From: Odobenus rosmarus divergens
Lineage: Eukaryota > Chordata > Mammalia > Carnivora > Odobenidae
Assembly (NCBI RefSeq): GCF_000321225.1
Contig: NW_004450946.1
Span: 953,744-1,017,743, forward strand
Direction: 5' to 3'
DNA: 64,000 bases
The notes beneath the pieces are model-generated. The model was not told the origin of the DNA, searched no databases, and saw only the letters and a program-made list of their open reading frames with translations. A program made the position numbers and the translations under genes. Each line of letters begins with the position of its first letter. Position 1 is the first letter of the stretch. This document shows, piece after piece, positions 21,441 through 32,110 of the stretch.

Positions 21441-23030
21441 GGGGCGAGCCATGGGAAGAGCCTTCTATCAATGGGGAGAGGCAGCCATTATCTCTAACTT
21501 ACCCTCTGAAAGAGAAAAAACTCAATGCCTCTCCTTACTTCTGTGTTGATGAAATCATCTGTAAGTTTAATTTCACATTGCTGTTGGTTTTGCCTTATCG
21601 TCACTTGGATCTAGGGACATCAGGCCTTGACCTGTGTCTGCTCCCACCTTGGCCAGGGGTGCCACATCCATCTCTTTGAATTTCCATGGACTCCTTGCCA
21701 ACTCCTGAGCAGGCTTGGGGCTTGGGTAGAGTGGTCAGCAGAAGTCTGCACTTCCTATGTTTCCCAGTCCTTTTCCTCAGAATTGATTTTTCCTTAGAGA
21801 CCGTGTATCTATGGTGGTTGTGGTCTGTAACACCAGCTTCTGTGAGTCAGAGAAAGTACAGGTTAAATAGGATTAGAAAGTCTGTGTGCAGCTCCTATTG
21901 GGCAGGTAAGGGTTCATGGCCTTATGTCAAGCATGGATGACTAAAGCGGCCTCTCTTGTTAGGGTGACCTGTCATTTTAGCTCCTTTAACTGGGTCTCCT
22001 CCTTCACCTGTTACCTCCAATCATGGAGGTGTCCTCACTCTGGCTTGGATTGGGTATTGCTTAGTCATGTTGGCATTCTAAAGCTGATTACCTGGTTACT
22101 TCTCTGAGAACCATAGGAAATCCAGTTTCAGATCATGGCTATCTGTAGGTTTCAACCACCATCTGACTTGTTACTCCCACTAGATCTTGTCAGAATCAGG
22201 ACAGAGGGGAGGAAGGCCTGAAAAAAACAAAGAAGGTGATATTTTTAATGGGTTAAATGTGATTTAGAGTATACACGTAAACAAAATCTCAACTTTAACA
22301 TGGGGTATCCAAATCCAACAAAGTAAATATTAACAGTGTCAGTATAAGATAGAGAAGACCATTATTTTGGCAGTTAATGTGAAAACAATCTGGGTGTCTC
22401 CATTAAGAGCAAGTTCAGTGTGCGCCAACGTGGTCAGCTACCTGACCAATCTTAGATTCTTTTAATAATCCTGGTGCATCTATGTGCAGTGAAAGTTGTT
22501 GCTTATAATTCTGGTGACCCATGACTATATTTAAAACTTTTTATTTGGCAAGCATTAGGGATGACTGATAGCTCCATTTTTGTATTTCATGGTTTCTAAA
22601 TGTGATGCTATTTCTTGACATTTTCATTATACTGACTTTTATATCAGCTGGTGAATGGCAGCTCAGGAAACTCCCACATTATGAAATCTGTCAATTCTGG
22701 GTGCTATTTATAATACAAATAGTGACACATTTGGAAATATGGGTGGGCATGTACTAAGAACACTGGTCATTTTAAATTCTGTTTCATAATTATTTAAACA
22801 ATTCAGAAATTTTATTTTTTTCTTTTGGTAAAATAGCTAGAGAAAAATTGGAAAAGTGAAGCTTTAAAAAATGATAGTGTACTTTTTGAGTATATGAGAG
22901 TCTAGCTGTCCAAAAGCTTAGTGTGAAAGAACTGATAAGGAATTTATAAGGCTAACCACAGGGGCTCTTCTTGATTTAGTTGTGGAAAGCAGACTTCTAG
23001 TGATTCCACAAACATTACACCCCAGGTTTT
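21441..23030. other. Unassigned sequence
   Basis: About 1.6 kb with no recognised repeat family or exon. Frames of 60-84 codons at 21686-22107 have no domain. Confidence 0.5.
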
Positions 23031-23138
23031 TGTTTGTGAGGGTTTTTTGTTGGTGGTGGTGGTGGTGGGTTTTTTTGTTTTTGTTTTTGTGTTTGTTGTG
23101 TTTTTTCTAATCCCCCCGAACATGTGTGTGTGTGTTTT
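23031..23138. repeat. G/T-rich low-complexity tract
   Basis: Contains (GGT)n at about 23052-23068 followed by GT and T runs and (TG)n at 23122-23133. It leads into the T-tail of the next SINE. Confidence 0.8.
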
Positions 23139-23340
23139 GTTTTTTTTTTTTAAGATCTTATTTATTTATTTATTAGAGAGCGAATGAGAGAGAAAAACAG
23201 CATGAGAAGGGAGAAGGTCAGAGGGAGAAGCAGGCTCCCTGCTGAGCCAGGAGCCCGATGTGGGACTCGATTCCAGGACTCCGGGATCATGACCTGAGCT
23301 GAAGGCAGTCGCTTAACCAACTGAGCCACCCAGGCGCCCT
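23139..23340 (-). mobile_element. SINEC (carnivore tRNA-Lys SINE), first of three in a row
   Basis: Reverse copy from a T-run to GAGCCACCCAGGCGCCC. It abuts an older SINE of the same orientation, as if inserted at that element's A-tail. Confidence 0.95.
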
Positions 23341-23524
23341 TGTTTTTTTTTTGAGAGGGTGTGCTCACATGAGCGGGGGGCGGGAAGGAGAGAGAGAATC
23401 TTAAGCAGGCTCCATGCTGAGTGCAGAGGCCCCTTGTGGGGCTCAATCTCATGACCCTGAGATCATGACCTGGGCTGAAATCAACAGTTGGATGCTTAAC
23501 CAACTGAACCACCCAGGCACCCCC
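23341..23524 (-). mobile_element. Older SINEC subfamily copy, second of three
   Basis: Reverse copy with diagnostic older-type features: CTTAAGCAGGCTCCATGCTGAG, GGGGCTCAATCTCATGACCCTGAGATCATGACC and TGAAATCAACAGTTGGATGC, ending GAACCACCCAGGCACCCC. Confidence 0.92.
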
Positions 23525-23564
23525 AAGGTTTTGGGTTGATTGTTATTTTACTCTACTGACTCTT

Positions 23565-23763
23565 TTTTTTTTTTTTTTAAGATTTTATTTATTTATTTGA
23601 GAGAGAGAGAATGCGAGATAGAGAGCACGAGAGGGAAGAGGGTCAGAGGGAGAAGCAGACTCCCTGCCGAGCAGGGAGCCCGATGCGGGACTCGATCCCG
23701 GGACTCCAGGATCATGACCTGATCATGATCAGTCACTTAACCAACTGAGCCACCCAGGCGCCC
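23565..23763 (-). mobile_element. SINEC (carnivore tRNA-Lys SINE), third of three
   Basis: Reverse copy with a 5' T-run and GAGCCACCCAGGCGCCC end. TACT(C/T)TACTGACTCTT flanks it at 23549-23564 and 23764-23779 (16 bp, one mismatch). The segment GACCTGATCATGATCAGTCA near its head carries a small palindromic change (GATCATGATC) compared with the other copies. Confidence 0.97.
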
Positions 23764-23873
23764 TACTTTACTGACTCTTAAACATGTCTGTTGTCTCATT
23801 TGATATCCCATTTAAAAATTAATTCTTATAATAAGTAGGTTGAGTACATGTCACAATATTTTATCTTAAATAG

Positions 23874-23915
23874 GGAGTGTTCTATTTATATTTTGGAGTG
23901 TTCTATTTATATTTT
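23874..23915. repeat. Perfect 21-bp tandem duplication
   Basis: GGAGTGTTCTATTTATATTTT (split here as 23874-23894 and 23895-23915) occurs twice in direct contact with no difference. Confidence 0.95.
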
Positions 23916-24067
23916 GATCAATTTGTTCATCTCTGTGTCAGTCGTTGTACTTTTAAAGTAAAGAGGACTTAGAGAATGTCCTAATTCCAGTGACCATGCG
24001 ATGACCTGTAGTTTGGTATTCTCAATGTGTATTCTGTTGTTTCTGGTTAAAAGTGCAGATTCCTGGG

Positions 24068-24516
24068 TGTGTAGACAGAATAATGCCTCTGCCTCCAAGA
24101 TGTCCATGTCCTAATCTCCCCGAACATGTAAATGTGTTACTTTATCTGGCAAAAGGGACTTTGCAGATGTGATTAAGGATTTTGAAATGGGGAGATTTTC
24201 CTAGATTATCTGGGAGGACCCAGTGTCATCACAGGGGTCCTCAGAAAGGAAAGAGGGAGGACAGAGGAATCAGAGAAGGAGCTGTGAAGATGGGAGCAGA
24301 GCTCAGTAATGCTGGACTACAGGCCAAGGAATTTCGGTAGTCTCTAGAAGCTGGAAGAGGCAAGAGAGAAGATTCTCCTTTTGGAGCCAGAAGGAATGCA
24401 GCTCTACGAACCCATTTTGGACTTCAGACCTCCAGGACTGTAAGATAATAGGCTTATGTGTTTTAAACTACTAAGTTTGTAGTAATTGGTTACCTCAGCC
24501 ATAGAAAATGAATAGA
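24068..24516 (+). repeat. ERVL-MaLR LTR (MLT-type)
   Basis: Starts TGTGTAGACAGAATAATGCC and runs through GTCCATGTCCTAATCTCC, GGCAAAAGGGACTTTGCAGATGTGATTAAGG, AGAAGCTGGAAGAGGCAAG, CCATTTTGGACTTCAGACC and GTAATTGGTTACCTCAGCC, in LTR order, to about 24516. It is close to full length at about 449 bp, with no internal region. Confidence 0.88.
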
Positions 24517-24585
24517 CTGGCCACATCCCAAGTTGGACAGTCTGGGAATAGAGACTCAGGCGGTTTGCCTTTCTGTCTCCCCATA

Positions 24586-24607
24586 CCACACACACACACA
24601 CACACAC
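24586..24607. repeat. (CA)n microsatellite
   Basis: Short CA run adjoining the target site of the next SINE. Confidence 0.9.
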
Positions 24608-24617
24608 TTGGATTCTT

Positions 24618-24816
24618 TTTTTTTTTTTTAAAGATTTTATTTATTTATTTGAGAGAGAGAGAATGAGAGATAGAGAGCATGAGAGGGAAGAGGGTCAGAG
24701 GGAGAAGCAGACTCCCTGCTGAGCAGGGAGCCCGATGTGGGACTCGATCCCGGGACTCCAGGATCATGACCTGAGCCGAAGGCAGTCGCTTAACCAACTG
24801 AGCCACCCAGGCGCCC
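24618..24816 (-). mobile_element. SINEC (carnivore tRNA-Lys SINE)
   Basis: Reverse copy, close in sequence to the one at 23565-23763. TTGGATTCTT at 24608-24617 repeats at 24824-24833, with CACAC before both. Confidence 0.96.
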
Positions 24817-24833
24817 CACACTATTGGATTCTT

Positions 24834-25208
24834 ATGAACTGTGGAGTAGGGGAAGTCATTCACTCACATTTATTTGAAAGTAGCTGTGGGGTAATGATTT
24901 AGGCCTGGAAAGCTTTGAGAATAGAAACATAAGAACAAAAATAATGCACACAGTGTTTATAAAGACGTGTAGATACTTATAATTACACAACAGAAATTTC
25001 TAGTTTGCTTTAAATATAAACAAATAAATCACATAGGGTTAAAGAACAAAAAGAAAGCACTGCTGAGGTATAAGAGTCCATCCGCCATCTCTCTTGGAAA
25101 CCCACATGCCTACGGGTTTCTTTGGCCTTCCCTCATCACTTATTTGAACACACAATTATAAGTCAAAGCCCCCATGTTTAATCCTGATTGCATAATTCTT
25201 TTCTACTT
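24834..25208. other. Unassigned AT-rich sequence
   Basis: No repeat family or exon recognised. Confidence 0.5.
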
Positions 25209-25275
25209 CTGTATGTAATGCACACACATATATATGTTTATACATATGTTATATATATATATATATATATATATA
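25209..25275. repeat. (TA)n / CATA microsatellite
   Basis: CACACACATATATATG followed by TATACATATG and a pure TA run of about 26 bp. Confidence 0.94.
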
Positions 25276-25984
25276 AACAAAAAGCAGAAATTTGGTAGAT
25301 GCTATTGACCAAAAAATGTGCTTAAAATAAAAGACCCAAGGCAAAGAGATATCTGGCAAGGGCCAAAGAAAGTAGGGCTATCAATATACGATCAAATAGA
25401 ATGTAATACAAAAATAACTGTACACAGAGTAAAGAGACTTTAAAACTCTTAATAAACTATAATCATCATCAAAGATGTTTGGAGACACATTGTCTTAATG
25501 GGTTTTGATGACAGATATAGACTGTACTAAGTCAGTAGAATTAGTGGAACATGACTTGGTTGACAAGATCACGGTACTTGTAGACACAGACATGATAAAG
25601 TCTTGATGTTTTGGTGACCCCCAGTGAGGGAAGTACTGGGAGGGATGTGGTAGGAATTTTTCTAGAGCACTACTTTCAGAAAGGCTTGAGTTATAAGTAA
25701 AAGGACATGTTTTGAGACTGTGAGCTTGAGAATGCCTGGGGTTGGGGTTCTGCCCGTCATTTCTGCCTAATGGTTAAGACCAGAGTAAAGAAACCCAGAG
25801 TTCACAGAGCCACTGTCCTTGCTTCTTCTCACTGCTATCAATGCTGTTTTGGGTTACAAATGGTGCAGGCAGCCTGCAGCCTCTCTCATTCCCTTTACCT
25901 GAGAGGGTAGAGCCTTCTCAGAAAGTGTAGAAGAGGGTCAACAATGACATTAACCTCATCCTTTTTCATTACAGAGAAAATCAT
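25276..25984. other. Unassigned sequence, possible very old L1 ORF2 at 25280-25500
   Basis: GACCCAAGGCAAAGAG...AAAAATAACTGTACAC resembles L1 endonuclease-region sequence only loosely. No intact frame. Confidence 0.3.
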
Positions 25985-26475
25985 GAGACAGTCTAAGTAT
26001 CCATTATTGGAGGATTGGTGTCCATACATGTCCACAATACATTTTTAAAAAAGATTTATTTATTAATTAGAGAGGGAGAGAGAGCACGCAAGTGAGCAGA
26101 GAGAGGGGCTGAGGGAGAGAGAGAATGTCAGGCAGACTCCCCACTGAGCCTGGAGCCCAACGAGAGGATCAGTCTCATGATGCTGAGATCATGACCTGAG
26201 CTGAAATCAAGAGTTGGACGCCTAACGCCATCCAGGCGTCCCCACAATACATTTTTAAATGAAACACTGTACTGTGAGCCTAGCTTTTACAAAAAATATC
26301 AAATTAACTTAATAGAAAAAAAGCTAGATATAAATACACTCAAATATTGCCATTGGTTTATCTTTGCATGTGGTAGTATGGGTAAATTTTACTATCTTCT
26401 CTATAATTTTTCAGAGTCTCTAAATTTAGCAGTGTGAGTATGTATTATTTATGTAGTCAGAAAAAGCTATTTCCA
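25985..26475 (+). repeat. Ancient L1 3' end, split by a SINE
   Basis: AGTCTAAGTATCCATTATTGGAGGATTGG resembles the end of ancient L1 ORF2. After the SINE it continues with the A/T-rich 3' UTR pattern (TTTACTATCTTCTCTATAATTTTTCAGAGTC, GAGTATGTATTATTTATGTAGTCAGAAAAAG). Confidence 0.65.
26050..26241 (-). mobile_element. Older SINEC subfamily copy
   Basis: Reverse, diverged copy (GAGATCATGACCTGAGCTGAAATCAAGAGTTGGACGCCTAACGCCATCCAGGCGTCCCC). CCACAATACATTTTTAAA is duplicated perfectly at 26032-26049 and 26242-26259 (18 bp) although the element body is diverged. It lacks the usual ACTGAGC part of the head. Confidence 0.94.
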
Positions 26476-26705
26476 TTTTGAGAAAAAGGTACCCTACCTT
26501 ATCTCTCTCTGAATTCCCATTATAATTTCCCATGCCAGCATTTCCTATTACAATGCAGTGAAGGATTGCTTATGCAAAATGTTAAATATGTATTTTGAAT
26601 TAAAAAAAAAGATTCTAAGGTCACATTTGGAGAAGGCCTAGTTATTCAGGGTTGAAATTTTTTTTTTTTCTTTTTTTTTTCTGTGCTGCATGTTAGAACT
26701 TCCAG

Positions 26706-26883
26706 GGGCGCCTGGGTGGCTCAGTTGTTAAGCATCTGCCTTTAGCTCAGGTCACAATCCCAGGGTCCTGGGATCAAGCCCCTTGTCGGGCTCCCTGCTC
26801 TGCGGGGAGCCTTCTTCTCCCTCTGCCCCTCCCCTGGCTCATGTTCTCTTTCTCAAATAAATAATAAGATCTTAAAAAAAAGT
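26706..26883 (+). mobile_element. SINEC (carnivore tRNA-Lys SINE)
   Basis: GGGCGCCTGGGTGGCTCAGTTG head to AAATAAATAATAAGATCTT(A)n. AACTTCCAG at 26697-26705 and 26884-26892 is a short target-site duplication. Confidence 0.95.
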
Positions 26884-27072
26884 AACTTCCAGAGCATTTG
26901 TTATTCTGATGTGCACTGTCACTCTTCATGAAAGGGATATACTGTATCATGTTTTCAGACTTCGTTGACTATGGAAATTTTTTTATATGCGTTCCTTGTG
27001 AAACTAGTATTCTGTGGGAAACACTCTAAGACACACTCATTTATCCCCAAATTATTCATTTGACCATGCGTC

Positions 27073-27576
27073 TCAGATTCCATGAAGGCCCCCCCTTGCC
27101 CTTTGAGGTCTGGTGTAATTGTCTGGGACCTGCCTGGTTACCTTAGTCAGGATGTCCCAGGCAGTCCCCATGCTTTCTTCTAATTCCCACGGATTATGTG
27201 CTCCATTCTCTGGAATCTCTAGCTCCGGGGCTATTTTGGCACTGCCCTGTCTTATCCAAATTTGACAGTCAAAAAACCTTTGTGAGTTTTTGTCACCTTC
27301 CCTCCACCTTGGTCTACCCATACAAGGTCATCTTTTCTGAAGCACCTTAAAAAAATTTACTGATGATTTTGTCAGGGAGCTGGTAGGGGGTGGGAGATTT
27401 CCCTTGCAGAGCTGAGTGCCAAAACTTTCAACATTTGCAGATATCCAGAGTTCTTTGGCCTTAACAGCCACCAAGGATCTTTCTCTATTATTATTCTCTT
27501 CTTTAGTGTACAAATGCTGACTCTTCTCCTCCAAACTCCAAGAGTTTACCCTGTTGTCCCTTCTTTTCAAATCCAA
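27073..27576 (-). other. Minus-strand reading stretch with one in-frame stop; origin unknown
   Basis: On the minus strand about 166 codons from 27576 to 27073 lie in one frame, interrupted by a single TGA at 27328-27330. The upstream half is Lys/Glu/Asn-rich, the downstream half Arg/Glu/Trp-containing. There is no domain I recognise. The upstream start codon is TTG, with a stop just before it. It could be a relic of a retroelement, a decayed exon, or chance. Confidence 0.25.
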
Positions 27577-29939
27577 GAATTAAACATTTCTTTCCCCACT
27601 ATAATTCAGGGACTTTTTATTCAGCCCCGACAGTCTCTCTGAAACTGTCAGAGGGTTGTTAAACAACTTACCAAGAGGCAGGAGAGCAGTTAATAGATCT
27701 ATGGGGTTCTTATCCTAGATGGGAGGTCACTTGTTCAGTGCCATTCAGCTGGTGTGTCTTCTTGATTTCTTTTTCAGGGCTTCACCATGCCATCTTCAGC
27801 ATCTGGAATGATGTTGGCTGCTGTCCAGTACTTAGGGTCCATTGCTCATGAAATAATAATTGAAGAAATTAACTGATCTTAATCCTTTTGGTGCTTTGTG
27901 GGCAGAAATGCCAGATTTACTTTTCCCCATGGTACCATGAAAAATGGGGCAATTTGGGAGCTTTGGTATAATTTAGGAAAGTTTCAACTCTTTTGAATTA
28001 AAAAAATTTAAATGTAAAACGATCAGCTGTTTTTTCACCATTATTATAGATACTGCTGTTACTTCGGTGGCTTGAGCATTTCCAATTTTATGTTGCTAAA
28101 TAGAAAAATATTCATGTTTACCTCTCTTTAAAATTAATTTTTATGTCATCTAATAAAATAAGGACATAGTTTAAAAAGTTAAATAGCAAATAGGAATACC
28201 TAATAGTTCTCTGCCCTAACTTGTCCAGAGGCAATTACTTTTTGATTCTTAGTTTTTTTCCAAGCACTTACTACATTTGTATATTTCTGAATAGGATGAA
28301 GGTCTTGCTCTCTTTGATTAATAATCAGTTTTAGGCATCATTTTAGATTTCTTATTATGGCAGTGAGGATTTAGCTTTTTAACCTCACTGTCCCTTCTGC
28401 CTTCTTTTTCTTACCTCGCAGAGTGGATGTACTGTAAGTTTAGTTAAGTCAATATTTGGGTTTATATTACCATGCATATGCAAATATTATTCGTGCCAGA
28501 GCCATGCAGTGAATTATGATTGTTGCCTAACTTACCTTTTGTTTTCCTCAAGTTGATATTTGCCTTGCTTTTTCATTTGCTTAATCATTCAATACCTCCC
28601 CTTTCTGTAGCTCTCAATACAGTTTTACACAAACTAAGTTCCAGCAAGTAATCTTCCTATTCCCTTTTTCTTCTTGGATACCTCATTAGCTTATCTTGGG
28701 TTGATGGCTCTCTAGGCCTGCTGTATAGCTGTCATCCTGGAATCTCCCTTTGCTGTCATTTTTTGAATTCTATTTACCCATTTTCTGGATCTTAGGTCTT
28801 CCTCATTCTGGCTTTGCTCTCTCTCTCTTTTTTTTTTTTTGTTGTTGTTGAAGCACATCCTACATCAGTTTCATCTAAAAAGATGCTGCATGGCTTCAAC
28901 ATACCTCCTCTTGGCTCACACTGCTGCAGTGTGTGGACTAGTGCTGGTCCATCCCTACACCATAGACCTTTTGTTTTAACCTTTTCAGGGAATACACCTC
29001 CAGAATTCTGCTAGGGTAAGGGGAGGGGAATTTAGGGATCTGTTTTCAATTGGCCTTCCCAATTCTTTTTCCTTATTTTTAGTTCCTCCTTCCCAATTGT
29101 TATATAAATGGCAAACAGTGGTCTCATCCTCTTTTGTGTAGTGGCCCTTACATTGTTTATTTCTTCACAACAGTTTGAGACCTGTTAGCTCAAAAGCTTG
29201 CAGGTGCCAAACTTGAAGTTTTACATATCCAATCATTTTAAAGAATAGCATGAATAAGCAGTTTTGTTTTGTTTTTGTTTTATTTGGCATTTAGAGCCTT
29301 GTTTTGCATACCTTGGAAGACCTCCCTCAGCATCTGCTGGCTGTTGATAAGATCAAGCCTTGGAGGTAGCGGCCCCAAGCTGCTGTTTCTCCTCAAGCTC
29401 TCTGACCCAGAGAGTTCTCACTGTGCTGCTGAGTGACATCACCTAGACATATAAGCTCCTCTCTGATGCTCTTCTACCTCTACTCTGGGAGTGCCCTTGC
29501 TCTCCTTCCCTTCTGGATGGTGGCTATCTGCCCTGGACAGTATCATATTATAAGGGACTTGCCTTCTTATGCAACTGGACACCACCTGACAAAGCTTATT
29601 GTGGGTTACTGCCTTTTTTGACCTTTTTCCTTGATCAAGCCCCGAATCCCTTAAATCTACATTAATTCAGCTCTGGTTCCAGAGATGTCTAGTGAGGCCT
29701 GTGCCTGAACCTTTTGGGAATTCTGAGGTGTATACTGGGTTGTTCTGTTTTCTGCTGCTTTGGAATTCAGCTTACTCAGTTCTGCCAAATCAGTGCCACC
29801 TGTCTATCTTTTTCATAGCTTCCAAAGTTTGTTTGCAGTCAATATTTATCTATCTCTTCCATCAGCCTTCATTCCTTCCTGTTTATCTGGGCTTCTCTCT
29901 GGGTCATTTTCCTCCTGTTTTTCTTAGTGCAGCTTTGCT
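27577..29939. other. Unassigned AT-rich sequence
   Basis: About 2.4 kb. 28140-28310 (TTCTCTGCCCTAACTTGTCCAGAGGCAATTACTTTTTG) resembles a diverged old repeat. Frames at 28814-29014, 29433-29621 and 29692-29967 are short and lack domains. The right part may be a decayed extension of the next L1. Confidence 0.4.
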
Positions 29940-30500
29940 GATGACAAATTCTGCTTTGATTGTCTGAAAAAGTCTTTATTTCACTTTCGCTTTTTGAAGG
30001 ATGTTTTCTTGGTTATAGAATTCTAGGTTGCCAGTTATTTTCTTTAAGGATGTTACAGGTGGTTTCCATGATTCCTGTGAGATACTGACTTTCAGTTTTT
30101 TTGTTACTTCTTTGAAGGTAATGTGTGTGTGTCCAATTCCATCCCTTTACAGCTTTTAAGATTTTCCCTTTCCTGTGATTTTCTCTCTCCTTTTGTAACT
30201 AGCCAGATTGGCTTTCTAGGACTTACTGAATAATTTGTGGTTTGGTATTTTATTTGTTTTGGAAAACCCTTGGCTATATGTCTTTGATCTTTTTCTCTTT
30301 TTTCTCACTAGGACTCGAATTACACGTCAGGCCTTTTCATTATGTCTTATACCTCTCCAATATTATTTTTGATTTTTTTCTGTTATGATTTTATCTTTTC
30401 TCTTTTTCCCTTTCTCTTTTTTCTTTTTATCTTTTGCTGTTAAATCCATCCATTGAATTATAAATTTTGGGTATTTCTTTTTAGTTCTACACTTTTAGTC
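29940..30500 (-). repeat. Ancient L1 (L1M) 5'-side fragment
   Basis: Reverse sequence in the order known from ancient L1 ORF1/5' regions: AGTCTTTATTTCACTTTCGC, GAAGGATGTTTTCTTGGTTATAGAATTCTAGGTTG, GGATGTTACAGGTGG, CTTTTAAGATTTTCCC, CACTAGGACTCGAATTACACG and ATCCATCCATTGAATTATAAATTTTGG. Confidence 0.75.
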
Positions 30501-31479
30501 TTTGATAGTTATTAAAGCTTTTATTTTTATTTTTATTTATTTATTTATTTTTATTATTAAAGCTTTTAAATATCTGGTGAAGTTCTTCTTTTCATGTGTT
30601 TTGTTCATCCTTTGTTTTGTTTTCTTGGACATAATCGTTCTGAAGTTGGTCAGCTAACTTCATTATTTGGATTAGCTGGTGGCCATGCCCTTATGCCAGC
30701 TGGTACTGTTTGTTGGGTCAGAGCTGGTTTGCAGCCCAGGTGAGCTGCAGTCTTGTTCTGGTTAGCTCTGGCCTTGTAGGGTTTTCAAATGAGACTCTTT
30801 CGTATTTTTCACAGACCCTCACTCTGGGGTTTCTGAATTATAATCTTTTATCTTCATGCTGCTTTTCAGTGGCTGTTTGTTAAGATTTATGTGTCTTACC
30901 CTAAGATTTTGAAAAATGTCGCAAGGGGTATGCCAACCCTGTGCTTGGATCCCAAGTCTCCCTTAAGTCAAGCCAGTGTTCTCAGGGTTCTGTTTGTGCC
31001 ACAAACTGGCCAGTGTCTCTAGGAAAAAGGAAGTTGCAAAGTTTAGCTCCCCTCCAGGAGGAAGGCTTCCTCCTCATTGCAGTTGTTCCGAATTTCATTG
31101 CTCTCTGCTGCTTGCAAAGAGTTGATTTCCATATTTTATCTAGCTTTTTCAGTTGTTCTTGATGGGAACACTGATAGGCTGGTAACTACTCCAGTCTGCC
31201 TAGAAGTGGAAGACCTGAACAATTAATTATGAACTGCCGTTTAGAAGCATAAATCAAGCTTCTCTTGTGCATAAATAATTGCATCTCTCTAACTGCCCTG
31301 TTCAGTAGGACCTTTATGTAGGTAAGATATGACACAGCAACGCAAGTAATGGTGCCTAGAATACCGTGTCCCATCTGCACTTGGCGAGGAGTGGTGCTGT
31401 GATAGATGAGCACTGTCTCTCTTGGTCATGGGAGGCGGTTGCCCCCTGTTTGCCTTTCCTGTTGAAAGATTCCACTTCA
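30501..31479. other. Unassigned sequence with a (TTTA)n run at about 30520-30552
   Basis: Could include further diverged L1 sequence up to about 30830. Nothing else recognised. Confidence 0.4.
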
Positions 31480-32110
31480 GTACTTGACAGACATTTAGAC
31501 AAAGCTCTTAAAGAAAACGAAAGCACATTAAGTTAAATGCTGCTTTTACACTGGAGAGAGCTGGTGAGCAGGAAGTGTTTGATAAAAGCTTAGGTTCTTA
31601 GAGCTCTGTTATTAATGTTTTGATAAAATACTGAGCTCCCTGTGCATTTTTCATTTGTGTAGTGCATAACTTAAACTTTGCAGTAGACTTCATGATAGCG
31701 TGTCTTTAAAATGTGTTTGCTGTAAATTCTGAATAAATGATCCCAATCATTATTCTAAAATGTTCTAAATTGCTTCTATTCTTACAGTTGTTAGTATGCC
31801 ACATGTTATTCCATTCTGATTTTTTGCTGAGCAAAACGTAATTGCTTTTGTGGAATATAGCTCTATTGATGGCGTAATCAGATATTAAAAATAGTGCTGC
31901 AGAGTTTTGCAGAAAATGCAATTAAAGAAGCAGTGAATGCATGTGTCTTTCCACTCCTGTTCATAACTATTCTTTTCAGACTAGAGCTATTAGAGAAAAT
32001 CAAATCTTGATTTGAGATGATTTATATAGAAAATAGCCATGAATTATATTTGCAAGATAATATATGCTACTTATATATTTTGCCCACACAAAAGTTTCTT
32101 TTTGTACTTA
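31480..32110. other. Repeat-free AT-rich block, candidate conserved non-coding DNA
   Basis: No repeat family visible. Contains motifs such as TTTTGCAGAAAATGCAATTAAAG and TAATCAGATATTAAAAATAG of the kind found in regulatory elements. No usable frame. Conservation cannot be tested here. Confidence 0.35.

Noticed and set aside
20984..21471. Frames of 60 and 140 codons
   Set aside because: Both are driven by the (CCAT)n repeat.
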